Program-made: the position numbers and the translations under genes
In this document: positions 35,800-44,636 of the stretch, piece by piece
How the letters are laid out: the number at the start of each line of letters is the position of its first letter
How positions within the stretch are numbered: position 1 is the stretch's first letter
Origin: JANXQG01 sp963719885
GTDB taxonomy: Bacteria > Planctomycetota > Planctomycetia > Pirellulales > Thermoguttaceae
Assembly: GCA_963719885.1 (NCBI GenBank)
Contig: CAVRDP010000035.1
Coordinates: 124,001-188,000, forward strand
Reading direction: 5' to 3'
Length of the DNA stretch: 64,000 bases
The notes under the pieces: model-generated
The model's database searches: none
The model's input: the letters and a program-made list of their open reading frames with translations, nothing else
What the model was told of the DNA's origin: nothing

Positions 35800-37673
35800 G
35801 TAACTTCCTGGCACACGCCAACGGGAGGACTATCCTGGCGGCGCTTCACGGCGCGGAGCACGATCATCAAGAGGATTCCGAGGCAGGCCAGCCCGCCGCC
35901 CGTGTATTTCAAGACGCGCCCCGGGTCACTCGTCACGCGGAGGACCGAACAGGCGCCTATACCGGGCAACGGCAGGAAGCCGGACTGATAGACAGTATAT
36001 TGGCCGTACCGCAGCGGATGGCCCGTCGAGACCTCGCGGGGCGGGTTGGTCACCGGGATGGCGCCCGAGAGCGCCGCGCCCTCGAACAGATACAATTGGG
36101 TCGCACCCGAAGCGTAGTTTGCCGAGCTCTGCTCCGTGTCCCGCTGAAACGCGATCAGCCTGGCGGAGAAACCTAACGGGCGCTGTTCATACCCGAACAC
36201 GACAACGAGAGGTCCGTCGGGCGTTTGCAGTTGTCGGACCCCAAGCTGGGCGTTGTTTCGTCCCAGCCAGAATTGCTGGCTCTTGTCGCCCGTCGTCAAC
36301 TCCACCAGCGCCGCAGCCTCCGCTTGGCTCTTTTCGCCGGGAGCAAGCTCGACGGGGGTGAAAGTCCCTTCCAAGCGGGAGTGAGGGAGGTAGCCGAGCA
36401 GCGAGACCTGGAGATCGGCCGTGACCGTGATCCGGTCCCCCACCTTGACTTCGCCGCGCGGCTGGTAGACCCCGCCGGCGCCGGCCCCGCCTAGCGGCAA
36501 ACCTGTCCGGCAGTACAGCTTTCTGTCCGGCGTCTCGAGAAATTCGGTCCCCATGGGGGCCACGACGGCCGGATGGTGATACCAGAACTTGACCGGGCAA
36601 CTCTGTTTCTTGAGCGACTCGAAGTTCACCAGCGGTCGCTTGGCATAGGCGATTTCCGAAATCGGCACTTTCTGGCCGGGCGAATGGACGCGCAATTGCA
36701 ACATGGGGTTCTTGGGCTCGACGCCCTCGGAGCTGAATTTTCCCTTGATCGACCGCGAGTTGGCATAGTATTCCACGATCTCTACGCTCAATCCGCTCTC
36801 GCCAACGGGAAGTTTCTTGCCGATCTCGCCGTCGACCGCAACCGGGTAGACGTGGCCCTTGTAATGCATGTCCAGGACGCCGCGGCTGCCGGGTTTCATG
36901 GCGGGCGTCTGCAGAAAACTTTCCCGCAACGACGCCACCGAGGCCTGCTCGAACGAAAGCCGCGCTCCCTTCGCAACCGGCGGACTACCGAAAAGGGCAG
37001 ACATTATCCATCCCTCGAACGCCCCGCCGTCTTGCGCATCGGAGAGCGCAACCCGGATCGCCGGCTGTCCCTGCCCGCTTTCGTCGGCCACGCGGTCCGT
37101 CCCGTAGCGGGCATGACGGTAGAACCGCAGGACCTTGATGCGCATGCCGTCCACCTCGCCGAAATCCAAGGGCTGGTCGCTCCGCCAGTCGGCCGGTCCG
37201 GGAGAGAAACCGAGTTCGATTTTTTGCGTATCCTCGCCCTTGCGCGAGAGCAGCGTGAGGATGCTGCGATCGGTGATAAAGACCGTTTCGGCCGTCTGGC
37301 CAGCCCGGAGAAAGAGGCGGCCTTCGATTCCCCCGAGCAACGTCAGCAGGAAACCCGTCAGCAGCAGCAGCAGTCCGAAGAGCCGCGAGGGCCGCCCCCT
37401 TGTTCCCCCGCGCGGAGCAACGTGGCCACGGCAATGTTCGCCGCCAGTACGCCCAACAGCCCGATGAACCATCCGTTGCGGTGGACATACCACTGCGGCC
37501 CACTCCAGGCCCTTGGCCTTTTCCAGGAAAGCGCCCCAGCCGAGTTCGGCGGCCAAGAGCGCCAAGAGCACGATGGTCAGCTTCAGCGATGCCGCCGATC
37601 GGACGAGAACTCGCGCCAGACAGCCAATGCCCCCGGGCGTTTTTTGTGTTGTCACGCAGAACTCCGTCATCAC
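35796..37673 (-). CDS. ResB/Ccs1-family cytochrome c biogenesis protein, two compensating frameshifts
   Basis: 625 residues as read, related to the N-terminal half of the ResB-CcsA fusion downstream. Shared blocks: GFSPGPADWRSDQPLDFGEV, IKVLRFYRHARYGTD, RGVLDMHYKGHVYPVAVDGE, LGYLPHSRLEGTFTPVELAP, YGQYTVYQSGFLPLPG, and a final TM helix. Between 37390 and 37495 the open frame gives nonsense (CPPQRMVHRAVGRTGGEHC). A neighbouring frame gives the expected membrane sequence (WYVHRNGWFIGLLGVLAANI). Two opposite indels therefore flank this stretch. Start: GTG-ATG at 37673/37670, overlapping the lipoprotein stop by one base. It forms an operon with the fusion gene and would chaperone haem delivery. 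Confidence 0.75.
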   Translation of the reverse strand: MMTEFCVTTQKTPGGIGCLARVLVRSAASLKLTIVLLALLAAELGWGAFLEKAKGLEWAAVVCPPQRMVHRAVGRTGGEHCRGHVAPRGGTRGRPSRLFGLLLLLTGFLLTLLGGIEGRLFLRAGQTAETVFITDRSILTLLSRKGEDTQKIELGFSPGPADWRSDQPLDFGEVDGMRIKVLRFYRHARYGTDRVADESGQGQPAIRVALSDAQDGGAFEGWIMSALFGSPPVAKGARLSFEQASVASLRESFLQTPAMKPGSRGVLDMHYKGHVYPVAVDGEIGKKLPVGESGLSVEIVEYYANSRSIKGKFSSEGVEPKNPMLQLRVHSPGQKVPISEIAYAKRPLVNFESLKKQSCPVKFWYHHPAVVAPMGTEFLETPDRKLYCRTGLPLGGAGAGGVYQPRGEVKVGDRITVTADLQVSLLGYLPHSRLEGTFTPVELAPGEKSQAEAAALVELTTGDKSQQFWLGRNNAQLGVRQLQTPDGPLVVVFGYEQRPLGFSARLIAFQRDTEQSSANYASGATQLYLFEGAALSGAIPVTNPPREVSTGHPLRYGQYTVYQSGFLPLPGIGACSVLRVTSDPGRVLKYTGGGLACLGILLMIVLRAVKRRQDSPPVGVCQEVT

Positions 37674-38491
37674 TACTGGACTGGTTTCATCGTTTGCAGA
37701 AAGGCGCGGAACTCGGCGGCCCGTTGGCCGACCGTCTTCTCGGGACCAGTGCAGTTGACGACGTACACGTTTTTTCCCACAAAGACCATGGCGTTCAACG
37801 CTCGATAGCGGCCGCTGGAATCGCCGTCATCCCCCGAAGTGTCGACGAGAATGACGTCGTTGCCGCCGATCTGCAAATGTTCCACCGCACTCTGCTTGGC
37901 CACCTCCTGGACCTGCTTGCGCAAGCGGTCGAGGCTTCGCAGATCGTTGTCGCCGGCCGGGGCCACGGTCAATTGGGCATCGGACGAGTCTCCCGCGGCC
38001 CGCGGCAGGCTGAACTGCGCCAGCATGAAATTCAGCGGCGGCCGCTCTCGGGTCCAAGTTTTCGGGGCCACGAGGTCCAGGGTGCCCATCCGCACGTTCC
38101 GGCCATCGCCCGCAGCAGGGGTCGCAACGGCGGATTTTGCCGCCGTGTCGCCCGGCTTCGCCGCACTCGCCATGGCGATCTCCAAAGGCTTCGCGTCGCC
38201 CGGCTTCGCAGTTCCCGCGTCAGCCGGGCTGGACGGGGTCGCGCGGGCAAGTTTCGCCTTGGCCGCCGCGCGGAGCAGGGCGAGTCTGGCATCGCGTTTC
38301 CCTTGAGGTATGTGCGAGACTTCGCCAGGGCAAGCCGCGTCGGCCTCGGGCGTTGGATTCGGCTTGCTTGCGCTCCGCTCTTTCTCCGGGTGCAACGTCG
38401 TCTGTCGCACGGTCGGGCGGTCGTTGCGCTCGCAGCCCGACAGGAGCAACAGGCCCAATGCCAGGAGGATTGTTTGTCGAAACACTATCAT
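37673..38491 (-). CDS. lipoprotein of unknown function
   Basis: 272 residues from the ATG at 38491: MIVFRQTILLALGLLLLSGC gives a lipobox with Cys at residue 20. A Pro/Ala/Lys-rich region follows, then a folded C-terminal domain (LVAPKTWTRERPPLNFMLAQ, AQLTVAPAGDNDLRSLDRLR, GGNDVILVDTSGDDG, YRALNAMVFVGKNVYVVNCT). This resembles small lipoprotein domains that sit beside cytochrome maturation genes. The family is not recognised. It is the first gene of the resB operon, with a one-base overlap. A haem-handling or redox-sensing role is possible only by context. Confidence 0.6.
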   Translation of the reverse strand: MIVFRQTILLALGLLLLSGCERNDRPTVRQTTLHPEKERSASKPNPTPEADAACPGEVSHIPQGKRDARLALLRAAAKAKLARATPSSPADAGTAKPGDAKPLEIAMASAAKPGDTAAKSAVATPAAGDGRNVRMGTLDLVAPKTWTRERPPLNFMLAQFSLPRAAGDSSDAQLTVAPAGDNDLRSLDRLRKQVQEVAKQSAVEHLQIGGNDVILVDTSGDDGDSSGRYRALNAMVFVGKNVYVVNCTGPEKTVGQRAAEFRAFLQTMKPVQ

Positions 38492-38587
38492 AATCCAATG
38501 ATACTCCACCTTTTCAAGAAAGGCAAAGCGACCGCGGAAAGGCGGTCGCCACGGCGACTAAGCGCTGGCCGAAGAATAACTTCCCGG

Positions 38588-38774
38588 TTTGGCATGCCTT
38601 CACGCGGCCGCCAGAAAGTCGTGGCAACAGGGCAATCGCAACCGGCTGCGGATAGGTATGTTGGCCCAGGCGCGACGTGAGGAATGCCAGCACCGCAGCA
38701 AACATGCCTACCCGCGGCCGGCTGGGCTTTTCCTGGCTGCGCCAAGTCACTGACGGCCGCGTGAAGGCATGCCA
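38588..38774. repeat. 187-bp element with 25-bp terminal inverted repeats
   Basis: The left arm 38588-38612 (tggcatgccttcacgcggcc, then gccag) pairs with the right arm 38750-38774 with one mismatch. Inside, a second imperfect inverted repeat (taggtatgtt / aacatgccta) nests around the centre. No coding frame is convincing. It looks like a MITE or a large cruciform repeat between the lipoprotein and the multihaem cytochrome gene. Confidence 0.6.
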
Positions 38775-38817
38775 CCCTCGCAGAAACGCGAAAGGAAGGC
38801 CCGCCGCCAACGGGACA

Positions 38818-38844
38818 CCGGAAAGGCGCACTGCGCCTTTCCGG
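38818..38844. terminator. strong hairpin downstream of the multihaem cytochrome gene
   Basis: CCGGAAAGGCGCA-CT-GCGCCTTTCCGG is near-perfect (12-bp arms). It lies about 40 bases after the stop of the minus-strand cytochrome gene. No U-run follows, so it may be a REP element rather than an intrinsic terminator. Confidence 0.4.
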
Positions 38845-38883
38845 CTCCCACGGCGAAAGAGCGTAGTCGGCCGTTCAGCCAGA

Positions 38884-40708
38884 CTACTTGGGTTTGGCGG
38901 TGGTGGTGGTGTTGACCAACACCGGCACGCTGGGGGCATACTGCGTGCCATCGGACATATTGACGACCATCCAGTAGGTGTACTCGCCGGCCGCCAAGGT
39001 TGACGTCGTTAGCACGGTGGTCGGGCTAAGCTGGCCGTTCGGCAGCTTGTAGTTCGAGTACCAGGGTTTAATCCCGCTGACCCATTTCGTCGTCGTCTTT
39101 CCCTTTTTCGTCGACGAAGTAAACGACGTATAGCCTTTCGGCCCCTGGGCGATGACGTAGATATCGGCCGCATTGCTCGACTCCGCGGTTGGTAGTACGA
39201 TCGAGACGCCTACCGCAACCGGTTTGCCCTTCGCGACGGTCTGAAGTCCATCCTGGCCGTTGACCGTAATGTCGGCCGGTCCTTCCCGGTGGATCGTCTG
39301 GGCAGCCTGCTGCAGTTGCTCGTATGACATCTCTTTCTGGGTGTGGCACTGGTAGCAAACCATGTCCAGCGTGAGATAGGATTTGCCGTTGGGGCCCGTG
39401 CCGAGGGGGTCTCCTGCCGCGTTCCAATATTTCTTGCTGCCTTGCGTCGTCCAATTGCTTGAGTCCGTGGACACCAGGGCGCCGGGGTTGATCTTGAAGA
39501 TGTGCGTATGCCTCGTTCCGCTGCCGAACGCGCCTGTACTGGCCCCGCTCAGCATCGGCATGTGGCAATCGCAGCATAACACGCCCAGTTGCGCCATGCT
39601 TCCGCGGAGTCGCACCTGCGGCGGCGCCGCTGTGAGGTCTGTGGGAGGAGTCAGCGGTCTGGTGGCAGCCCTGGCACATGTTTCCAATGTCAGTCGGATT
39701 GGTGGGATCGCCACCGGGGGCGACGTTCACGCCGCCTTTATTGTGCCACACCGATTTGTGCGGATCGTGGCACGGCACGCAATCTACCAGGCCCGGGTCC
39801 GTCGTGGCGTCTGTAATGCCGGTGTGCGGCGACCTGCGGAATTCATCCCCTTCCATGTGGTGATTCGTGAATTGCACGACGGCGTTGGTCCCGCCGGGAG
39901 GGATGGAGGTTATGTCGACAGGGATGCGGAACAAATTCAGGGTACCACCCGAACTGACCCAGGTGCCACCCGAACCGCTAAAATCGCCGGTGGAATGGCA
40001 GTCCGCGCACAACGTTTGATTGGTGGGGATTTGCATCCCAGTCTCGAAATTATTCCCCGGACCGTGGCAATACTCGCACTGCACGCCGTTCATCGGAACG
40101 CTGCCGTAGGCACTACCGCTGTACGCCCAACTACCCTGGATCCCTGTTGTGTTCCCGGTTGTGCTATACATAGAGATATACGTTGCTGGATCTGGATTAG
40201 GACAGGGTACGGGGCTATAAGTGGTGGTGTAATTGAAACCGGTTGCATTATGGCAGCCGTTGCAGTCGGCCGGCATGGTCATCGTCCCCGTGGCCTCGTG
40301 CAGGACCCCGTCCTCCGTGAGCAGGTCACCATTCCCACCATTTGGCTCGCTCGGACTCGCATAGAAGTTGCCCACGATGTCTTCCACGTTGGCCCAGGCC
40401 ACCGCTCCCGATCCCGTGGCCTGTGGCGGCAAGGAATGTACGCCGACCGAAGTGAAACCGAACAGGGTCGCGTCCGGCGATGCACCTCCCGTGTGTACCT
40501 GCATCCACGCGTGCCCGTGCTGCATGTAGTCGTTATACTCGTTCCCACCGTCCCCCGCGGTACCGCCCGTCCCATGACAGTCTGCACCTGCACAGTTATC
40601 GTGGCCCACGTACGTTTGGGCGCTGGCGTTGCCGCCTGAGGCCCACACGCAAAGCGCGACCAGGAGGCTCAACGCGAGCCACATCCAACCCAACCTTCTT
40701 GCAAACAT
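38884..40708 (-). CDS. multihaem c-type cytochrome, one frameshift
   Basis: About 608 residues with a signal peptide (LGWMWLALSLLVALCVWASG). Haem-binding motifs in order: CAGADCH (a CX4CH variant), CNGCH, CEYCH, CADCH, CVPCH, CQGCH, then after a frame change near 39650 CCDCH and CYQCH. This suggests about eight haems. Spare His residues (HHMEGDEFRRSPHTG) could be distal ligands. The last 130 residues are haem-free and beta-rich (KPVAVGVSIVLPTAESSNAA, LAAGEYTYWMVVNMSDGTQY). The start is the ATG at 40708. It is a periplasmic electron carrier or reductase, and its maturation would need the neighbouring ResB/CcsA proteins. Confidence 0.8.
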
Positions 40709-41326
40709 TCGATTGTCCTCACTTATCAAAACTCACCGGAGACATTTCGCCAGCATGCCAATGCAGGAAATCAACTAACATCCCCGTTTATTTCCCCACG
40801 TCCTGATCACGATAAACGCTTGTCAGGTTCATCCAAAAGTCACTGTCAAATTCGTCTGTCAAATTTGACAACAACTCCAAAGTATTGGATTTCCAAGATT
40901 CTGTCAACTGTTTGCTTAATGTTAAAAAGAATATTTTTCAGACAAAATTAACATAACTTAATAAGTTTACTACAAAGGGTTTAAGGCAAATCGAAAAGCC
41001 AAAGACTTCCGAATTATTGTCAAGTGTTTGATAAATGCGAAAATTAAACTTTTTCCAGTCAAATTTGGCATAAATGATTGCGTTTATTGCGGCGGGATCC
41101 GACGCGCCTGCCCCGGCAGGCGAAGCTTGGCTAACAAGGAATTGAGGCTTGGATTATAATAAACATAGCTTCATTTTCGGCTCGTGCGCGTGCGGATGGC
41201 AGGCGACCCGCTCCTTGACAATTCCGCTTTTCAATAGCATACTGCTTCTATAGCATACTGCGCAATTGAGGATCGTGAAGGCACGGCGACAGGGTGGGGG
41301 ACGCGCCTGATGGCGAGGGAGGGCAG
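40709..41326. other. AT-rich intergenic island
   Basis: 618 bases between divergent genes. From about 40850 to 41090 the DNA is strongly AT-rich, in contrast to the GC-rich surroundings. It contains the perfect palindrome TGTCAAATTTGACA near 40858-40871 and a degenerate direct repeat. A small GC hairpin GCCTGC-CCCG-GCAGGC lies near 41105-41121. A TATAAT box near 41154 may serve the EF-hand gene. The island probably holds promoters and operators for both genes. Confidence 0.55.
40899..41090 (+). repeat. two degenerate direct-repeat blocks, period about 117 bp
   Basis: The block from 40901 (ctgtcaactgtttgcttaat ...) and the block from 41018 (ttgtcaagtgtttgataaat ...) align over about 70 bases. 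Both have an A-rich centre, then TTTTTC-CAG-CAAA and -CATAA-. They could be repeated binding sites for one regulator or a decayed duplication. Confidence 0.5.
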
Positions 41327-42184
41327 ATGATGGGAATCGCTCGTGGCACCATTGTCCTGCTGGGGACTTGGCTCGCGGTTGCCGTGGTCTCCGGGCAGGA
41401 AGAGGGAGTGGGGCACCAGCTTGGCAACCACACTCCCCAGGGCGCCAACGCCGCCCGGGCGGCTCGCGCAGTAGAATTCCTCCGCCGGCTGGATACCAAC
41501 GGCAACGGAATGATCGAGGAGGAGGAGGCGACCGGGGTTCAGCGGCAGCTTCTGGAACGGATCCTGGGCCGGAACGGCATTGCGGTAAAGTTTCCCGTCT
41601 CGATCGAGCAGGTGGTGCAGGCAATGAACAGCGCTGCCCGCAGTGCAGGCAATGCCGCGACGGGCGGCGGTTCACCGCCGGCCGTGGCCGGCTCCAGTCC
41701 CGCGGCCGGACCGCCGATGGCCGGCGCGGTGCAGGTCGCCGGGTCTCGCGTCCTCGAGTTGCAGCCGCCCGTCCCCGGCTTTAACACCCCGCGCCTTCCG
41801 CCGGTTCCCGGCTTCGGCGCATCGCCCGGCAAACTGGCTAACCCACCAGTGGTGGGAGATACGACCACCCCGCCGGATAATCCGCCGGGCATATCCCCTT
41901 CCTCGAATTCGAGCGAATCGGCCCCGGGCAAGGCACCGGCGCACAAGTCGGGGCGATTTCTCACCGCCAAGGAGCGCCTGCCCCCAGGTTTACCTGACTG
42001 GTTCCTTCAGAAGGCCGATAGCGACGGCCAGGTTTCCATGGCCGAGTTTACCAGCCACTGGACGCCGGAGAAGGTCAGGGAGTTCGAGTCCTACGACCGC
42101 AACCACGACGGCTTCATTACGGCCGCCGAGTGCCTGCAGACCGAGAAGGAGAAGCAATCGGCCTCGCGGCGACCGAACCGATAG
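41327..42184 (+). CDS. secreted EF-hand protein, paralogue 2
   Basis: 285 residues from ATG 41327, after a GAGGGAGGG ribosome site. It has a signal peptide (IARGTIVLLGTWLAVAVVSG). The first EF-hand is DTNGNGMIEEEE. A Pro/Gly/Ser-rich linker follows, then GRFLTAKERLPPGLPDWFLQ, EF-hand-like ADSDGQVSMAEF, HWTPEKVREFESYDRNHDGF and a final charged tail. The C-terminal block is about 75% identical by eye to the protein at 29366. It lies 110 bases upstream of gspF on the same strand and may be the first gene of the pseudopilin operon. Calcium is known to stabilise major pseudopilins, so a supporting role is conceivable but unproven. Confidence 0.75.
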   Translation: MMGIARGTIVLLGTWLAVAVVSGQEEGVGHQLGNHTPQGANAARAARAVEFLRRLDTNGNGMIEEEEATGVQRQLLERILGRNGIAVKFPVSIEQVVQAMNSAARSAGNAATGGGSPPAVAGSSPAAGPPMAGAVQVAGSRVLELQPPVPGFNTPRLPPVPGFGASPGKLANPPVVGDTTTPPDNPPGISPSSNSSESAPGKAPAHKSGRFLTAKERLPPGLPDWFLQKADSDGQVSMAEFTSHWTPEKVREFESYDRNHDGFITAAECLQTEKEKQSASRRPNR

Positions 42185-42227
42185 TGGGGAGACCTGGATT
42201 GTCTAATGCGGGGTTTAATTACATGAG

Positions 42228-42243
42228 GGGTGGCATGCCACCC
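42228..42243. repeat. 16-bp perfect palindrome before gspF
   Basis: GGGTGGCATGCCACCC, followed by a related half (tcgccaccct). It shares GGCATGCCACC with the right end of the element at 38588-38774. Confidence 0.5.
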
Positions 42244-42294
42244 TTCGCACGTGATGGCTCGCCACCCTTGATAAAGTTTTACCGTTAACCCCCC

Positions 42295-43506
42295 ATGCCC
42301 GAGTTCAATTACAAGGCCCGCGATCAGTCGGGCCAATTGGTAACCGGCACGCTCACGGCGGCCAACCAGCGCGAGGCGGCCGCGTCGCTGGCGGCGAAGA
42401 TGATTTTCCCTTTGGTCGTTGTCGCCAACGCCGGGGCGGGAGCGGTGGAGTTCGCTCGGGTCCGCCGCGTGCCGGCGACATTGCTCTCGATGGCCTACGG
42501 CCAGATGGCCGATCTGCTGCGCAGCGGCGTGCCGCTCTTGCGTGCCATCGGCGTCGTGGAAAATCAGGCCTCGCACGCCGGGCTGAAGGCGATTCTGGGC
42601 GAGATCCGCCGTCGCGTAGAAGACGGCAGCACGCTGGCCGACGCCATGGCCCGCTTCGAGAGCGTGTTGGGCGAGATGGCCGTGAGCATGGTCCGTGCCG
42701 GCGGCGAAGGCGGTTTCCTGGAAGAGGCCTTGGCCCGCGTTGCCCAGTTCACCGAGACGCAAGACGACATCAAGAAGCGAACCATGGGGGCGATGGCCTA
42801 CCCGGCCTTCCTGGCCGTGGTGGGCACGATCATCGTCGTGGTGCTCGTCGTCTTCTTCGTGCCGAGATTCGGCGAGTTGTTCCAGCAGTTGCGGGAAAAA
42901 GGCGAATTGCCCGCAGTGACGGAATGGCTCTTGGCCACCAGCGCCTTCCTGCGCAGTTGGCCGGCCCTGTTGATTTTGGCCGCGTTGGTCGGGGCCGGCT
43001 GGTGGATGCGGCGCTGGCTGCAAACCGATGCGGGACGTTGGTGGGCCGACCGCCTGCGGCTGCGTCTGCCGTTGGTGGGGCCGGTATTCCTCGGTCTGGC
43101 GGTGGCCCGCTTCTGCCGCGTCTTCGGCACGCTCTTGCACAACGGCGTGCCGATCGTACGTTCCCTGGAAATTTCCCGCGATGCCGCCGGCAACCGCGTG
43201 CTCGCCTCGGCGATCAGCAATGCCACCGAGAACATATCCGCGGGGCAGTCGTTGGCGGGGCCCCTGGGGGCCAGCGGCCAGTTCCCCCCCGTGGTGGTCG
43301 AAATGATCGCCGTCGCCGAGCAGGCCAATAACCTGGAAACGGTGCTCTTGTCCGTCGCCGACTCGCTGGAACGCACCACCTGGCGGCGACTCGACCTGAC
43401 CGTCCGGCTGATCGAGCCGATCATGCTCTTGGTTTTGGCGGGCATCATCCTGGTTCTGGTAATTGCCCTCCTGCTACCCGTACTCAAGATGAGCTCGACC
43501 GTGTAA
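42295..43506 (+). CDS. gspF: type II secretion inner-membrane protein GspF
   Basis: 403 residues, the polytopic platform protein that connects the GspE motor to the pseudopilus. It has the two repeated T2SSF domains: RRVPATLLSMAYGQMADLLR with LRSGVPLLRAI, and VARFCRVFGTLLHNGVPIVR with LEISRDAAGN. TM helices lie between (FLAVVGTIIVVVLVVFFVPR) and at the end (IEPIMLLVLAGIILVLVIAL). It starts MPEFNYKARDQSGQLVTGTL, the normal GspF N-terminus. It is intact and of family length. It heads gspF-G-H-I-J-K with short gaps. Confidence 0.92.
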   Translation: MPEFNYKARDQSGQLVTGTLTAANQREAAASLAAKMIFPLVVVANAGAGAVEFARVRRVPATLLSMAYGQMADLLRSGVPLLRAIGVVENQASHAGLKAILGEIRRRVEDGSTLADAMARFESVLGEMAVSMVRAGGEGGFLEEALARVAQFTETQDDIKKRTMGAMAYPAFLAVVGTIIVVVLVVFFVPRFGELFQQLREKGELPAVTEWLLATSAFLRSWPALLILAALVGAGWWMRRWLQTDAGRWWADRLRLRLPLVGPVFLGLAVARFCRVFGTLLHNGVPIVRSLEISRDAAGNRVLASAISNATENISAGQSLAGPLGASGQFPPVVVEMIAVAEQANNLETVLLSVADSLERTTWRRLDLTVRLIEPIMLLVLAGIILVLVIALLLPVLKMSSTV

Positions 43507-43537
43507 GATAGAACACTGTAACCTGGAGACTCCCCCT

Positions 43538-43966
43538 ATGAAATCATCCATTCGCCGCAAACGCGGCTTCACCCTGATTGAAGTCTTGCTGGTCCTCGTG
43601 ATCCTGGTCGTCCTGGCGTCGCTGGCGGTCGTGGCCTATGGCCCAATCCAGCGGCGCTACAAAATGGACGCTGCCAAGACGCAGATCGGGTTCTTCAAAT
43701 TGAGTTTGGGTACTTACAATACCATGGTCGGAAGCTACCCTTCCACGGCGGCGGGCTTGCAAGCCCTGCGAACCCCACCTCCCGAGCTCCAGGATTCGAA
43801 CAAGTGGGACGGCCCATACATTGACCGGGACATCCCCTTGGACCCCTGGGGCCATCTGTACCAGTACACCTGCCCCGGCAGCCATAACCCCAGCGAGTTC
43901 GATGTCTGGACCGTGGCCCCCGACGGTCAAGAGATCGGCAATTGGAGCGAGGAGAAGGCGAGGTGA
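43538..43966 (+). CDS. gspG: major pseudopilin GspG
   Basis: 142 residues. The prepilin leader is MKSSIRRKRG with cleavage before FTLIEVLLVLVILVVLASLA, including the Glu at +5. The globular part has the GspG pattern: GSYPSTAAGLQAL, WDGPYIDRDIPLDPWGHLYQ, FDVWTVAPDGQEIGNW. The late acidic loop corresponds to the calcium site of known GspG proteins. It forms the shaft of the periplasmic pseudopilus. The stop overlaps the likely gspH start (GTGA). Confidence 0.92.
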   Translation: MKSSIRRKRGFTLIEVLLVLVILVVLASLAVVAYGPIQRRYKMDAAKTQIGFFKLSLGTYNTMVGSYPSTAAGLQALRTPPPELQDSNKWDGPYIDRDIPLDPWGHLYQYTCPGSHNPSEFDVWTVAPDGQEIGNWSEEKAR

Positions 43967-44636
43967 GGCAATTCCAGGCGAGAATGGAATCGAGTCTGCG
44001 CCGCGCCGCTTGGCCAGCCCGCGAGTCACGAGGGCCGCGCTGCGCCTTTACCTTGGTGGAGGTGTTATTGACGCTGGCGCTCCTGGTCATCGTCGCCGGG
44101 CTGGCGTGGGTTGGCTTGCAGCGACCGTTGGCGCGCCAGCGGCTGCGCTCGGCCGCCGACGCTGTGCGCAGCGAGTGGTGCCAGGCCCGCAACGATGCGA
44201 TGAAATCGGGACATACCTACGCTTTCCGCTACCTGGTCCGAGGCAACCGTTACCACCTCGGGCCGCAGGACGATCCGTCGGCGGTGGCTGCCCCGTCAGC
44301 CGCACAATCTTCAGCGTCCGACGACGATGCCTTGGACGACGACCCGTTGCCGCCGCCGGTCGACAAGACGTTGCCGCAGGGCATTCGTTTCCTGCCCTGC
44401 GAGGCAGGCGGCGACCTGGCGGCCATGGGCGATGGTCCCGAGACCGCGGCGCCCGGTACTCAGGGTCGGCGGACGAGGGCAATGACTGGTCCGATCCGAT
44501 CTACTTTTATTCCGACGGTTCCACCTCGGACGCACGCGTGTTGCTTGCCGCCGACCGGCATTCCACAATCCGATTGCAGTTGCGAGGAATCACCGGATCG
44601 GTCACGGTCGACGACGGGACGACGGTGACACAATAA
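43963..44636 (+). CDS. gspH: minor pseudopilin GspH, one frameshift
   Basis: About 224 residues. The GTG at 43963 overlaps the gspG stop; an ATG lies at 43984. The leader ends ...RCAFTLVEVLLTLALLVIVA, the usual prepilin hydrophobic helix, though with Ala rather than Gly before the Phe. The pilin body (RLRSAADAVRSEWCQARNDA, YAFRYLVRGNRYHL) is followed by an acidic insert. Near 44470 the frame shifts, right after a copy of the hairpin element. It resumes with DEGNDWSDPIYFYSDGSTSD and RLQLRGITGSVTVDDGTTVT, a normal GspH C-terminus. The shift may stem from the element or from sequencing. Confidence 0.75.
44448..44468 (+). repeat. variable-stem hairpin element, copy h (inside gspH)
   Basis: GGCGCCC-GG-TACT-CAGGGTCG, an imperfect member with one mismatched stem position. 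It lies exactly where the gspH frame changes. Confidence 0.5.

Noticed and set aside
33850..35988. 712-codon plus-strand frame opposite resB-ccsA
   Set aside because: Shadow of a clearly recognised minus-strand gene, despite its length.
38600..38780. tRNA or small RNA gene in the inverted-repeat element
   Set aside because: No cloverleaf with T-loop (GTTCGAATC-like) or CCA-compatible acceptor was found. The symmetry is that of terminal inverted repeats.
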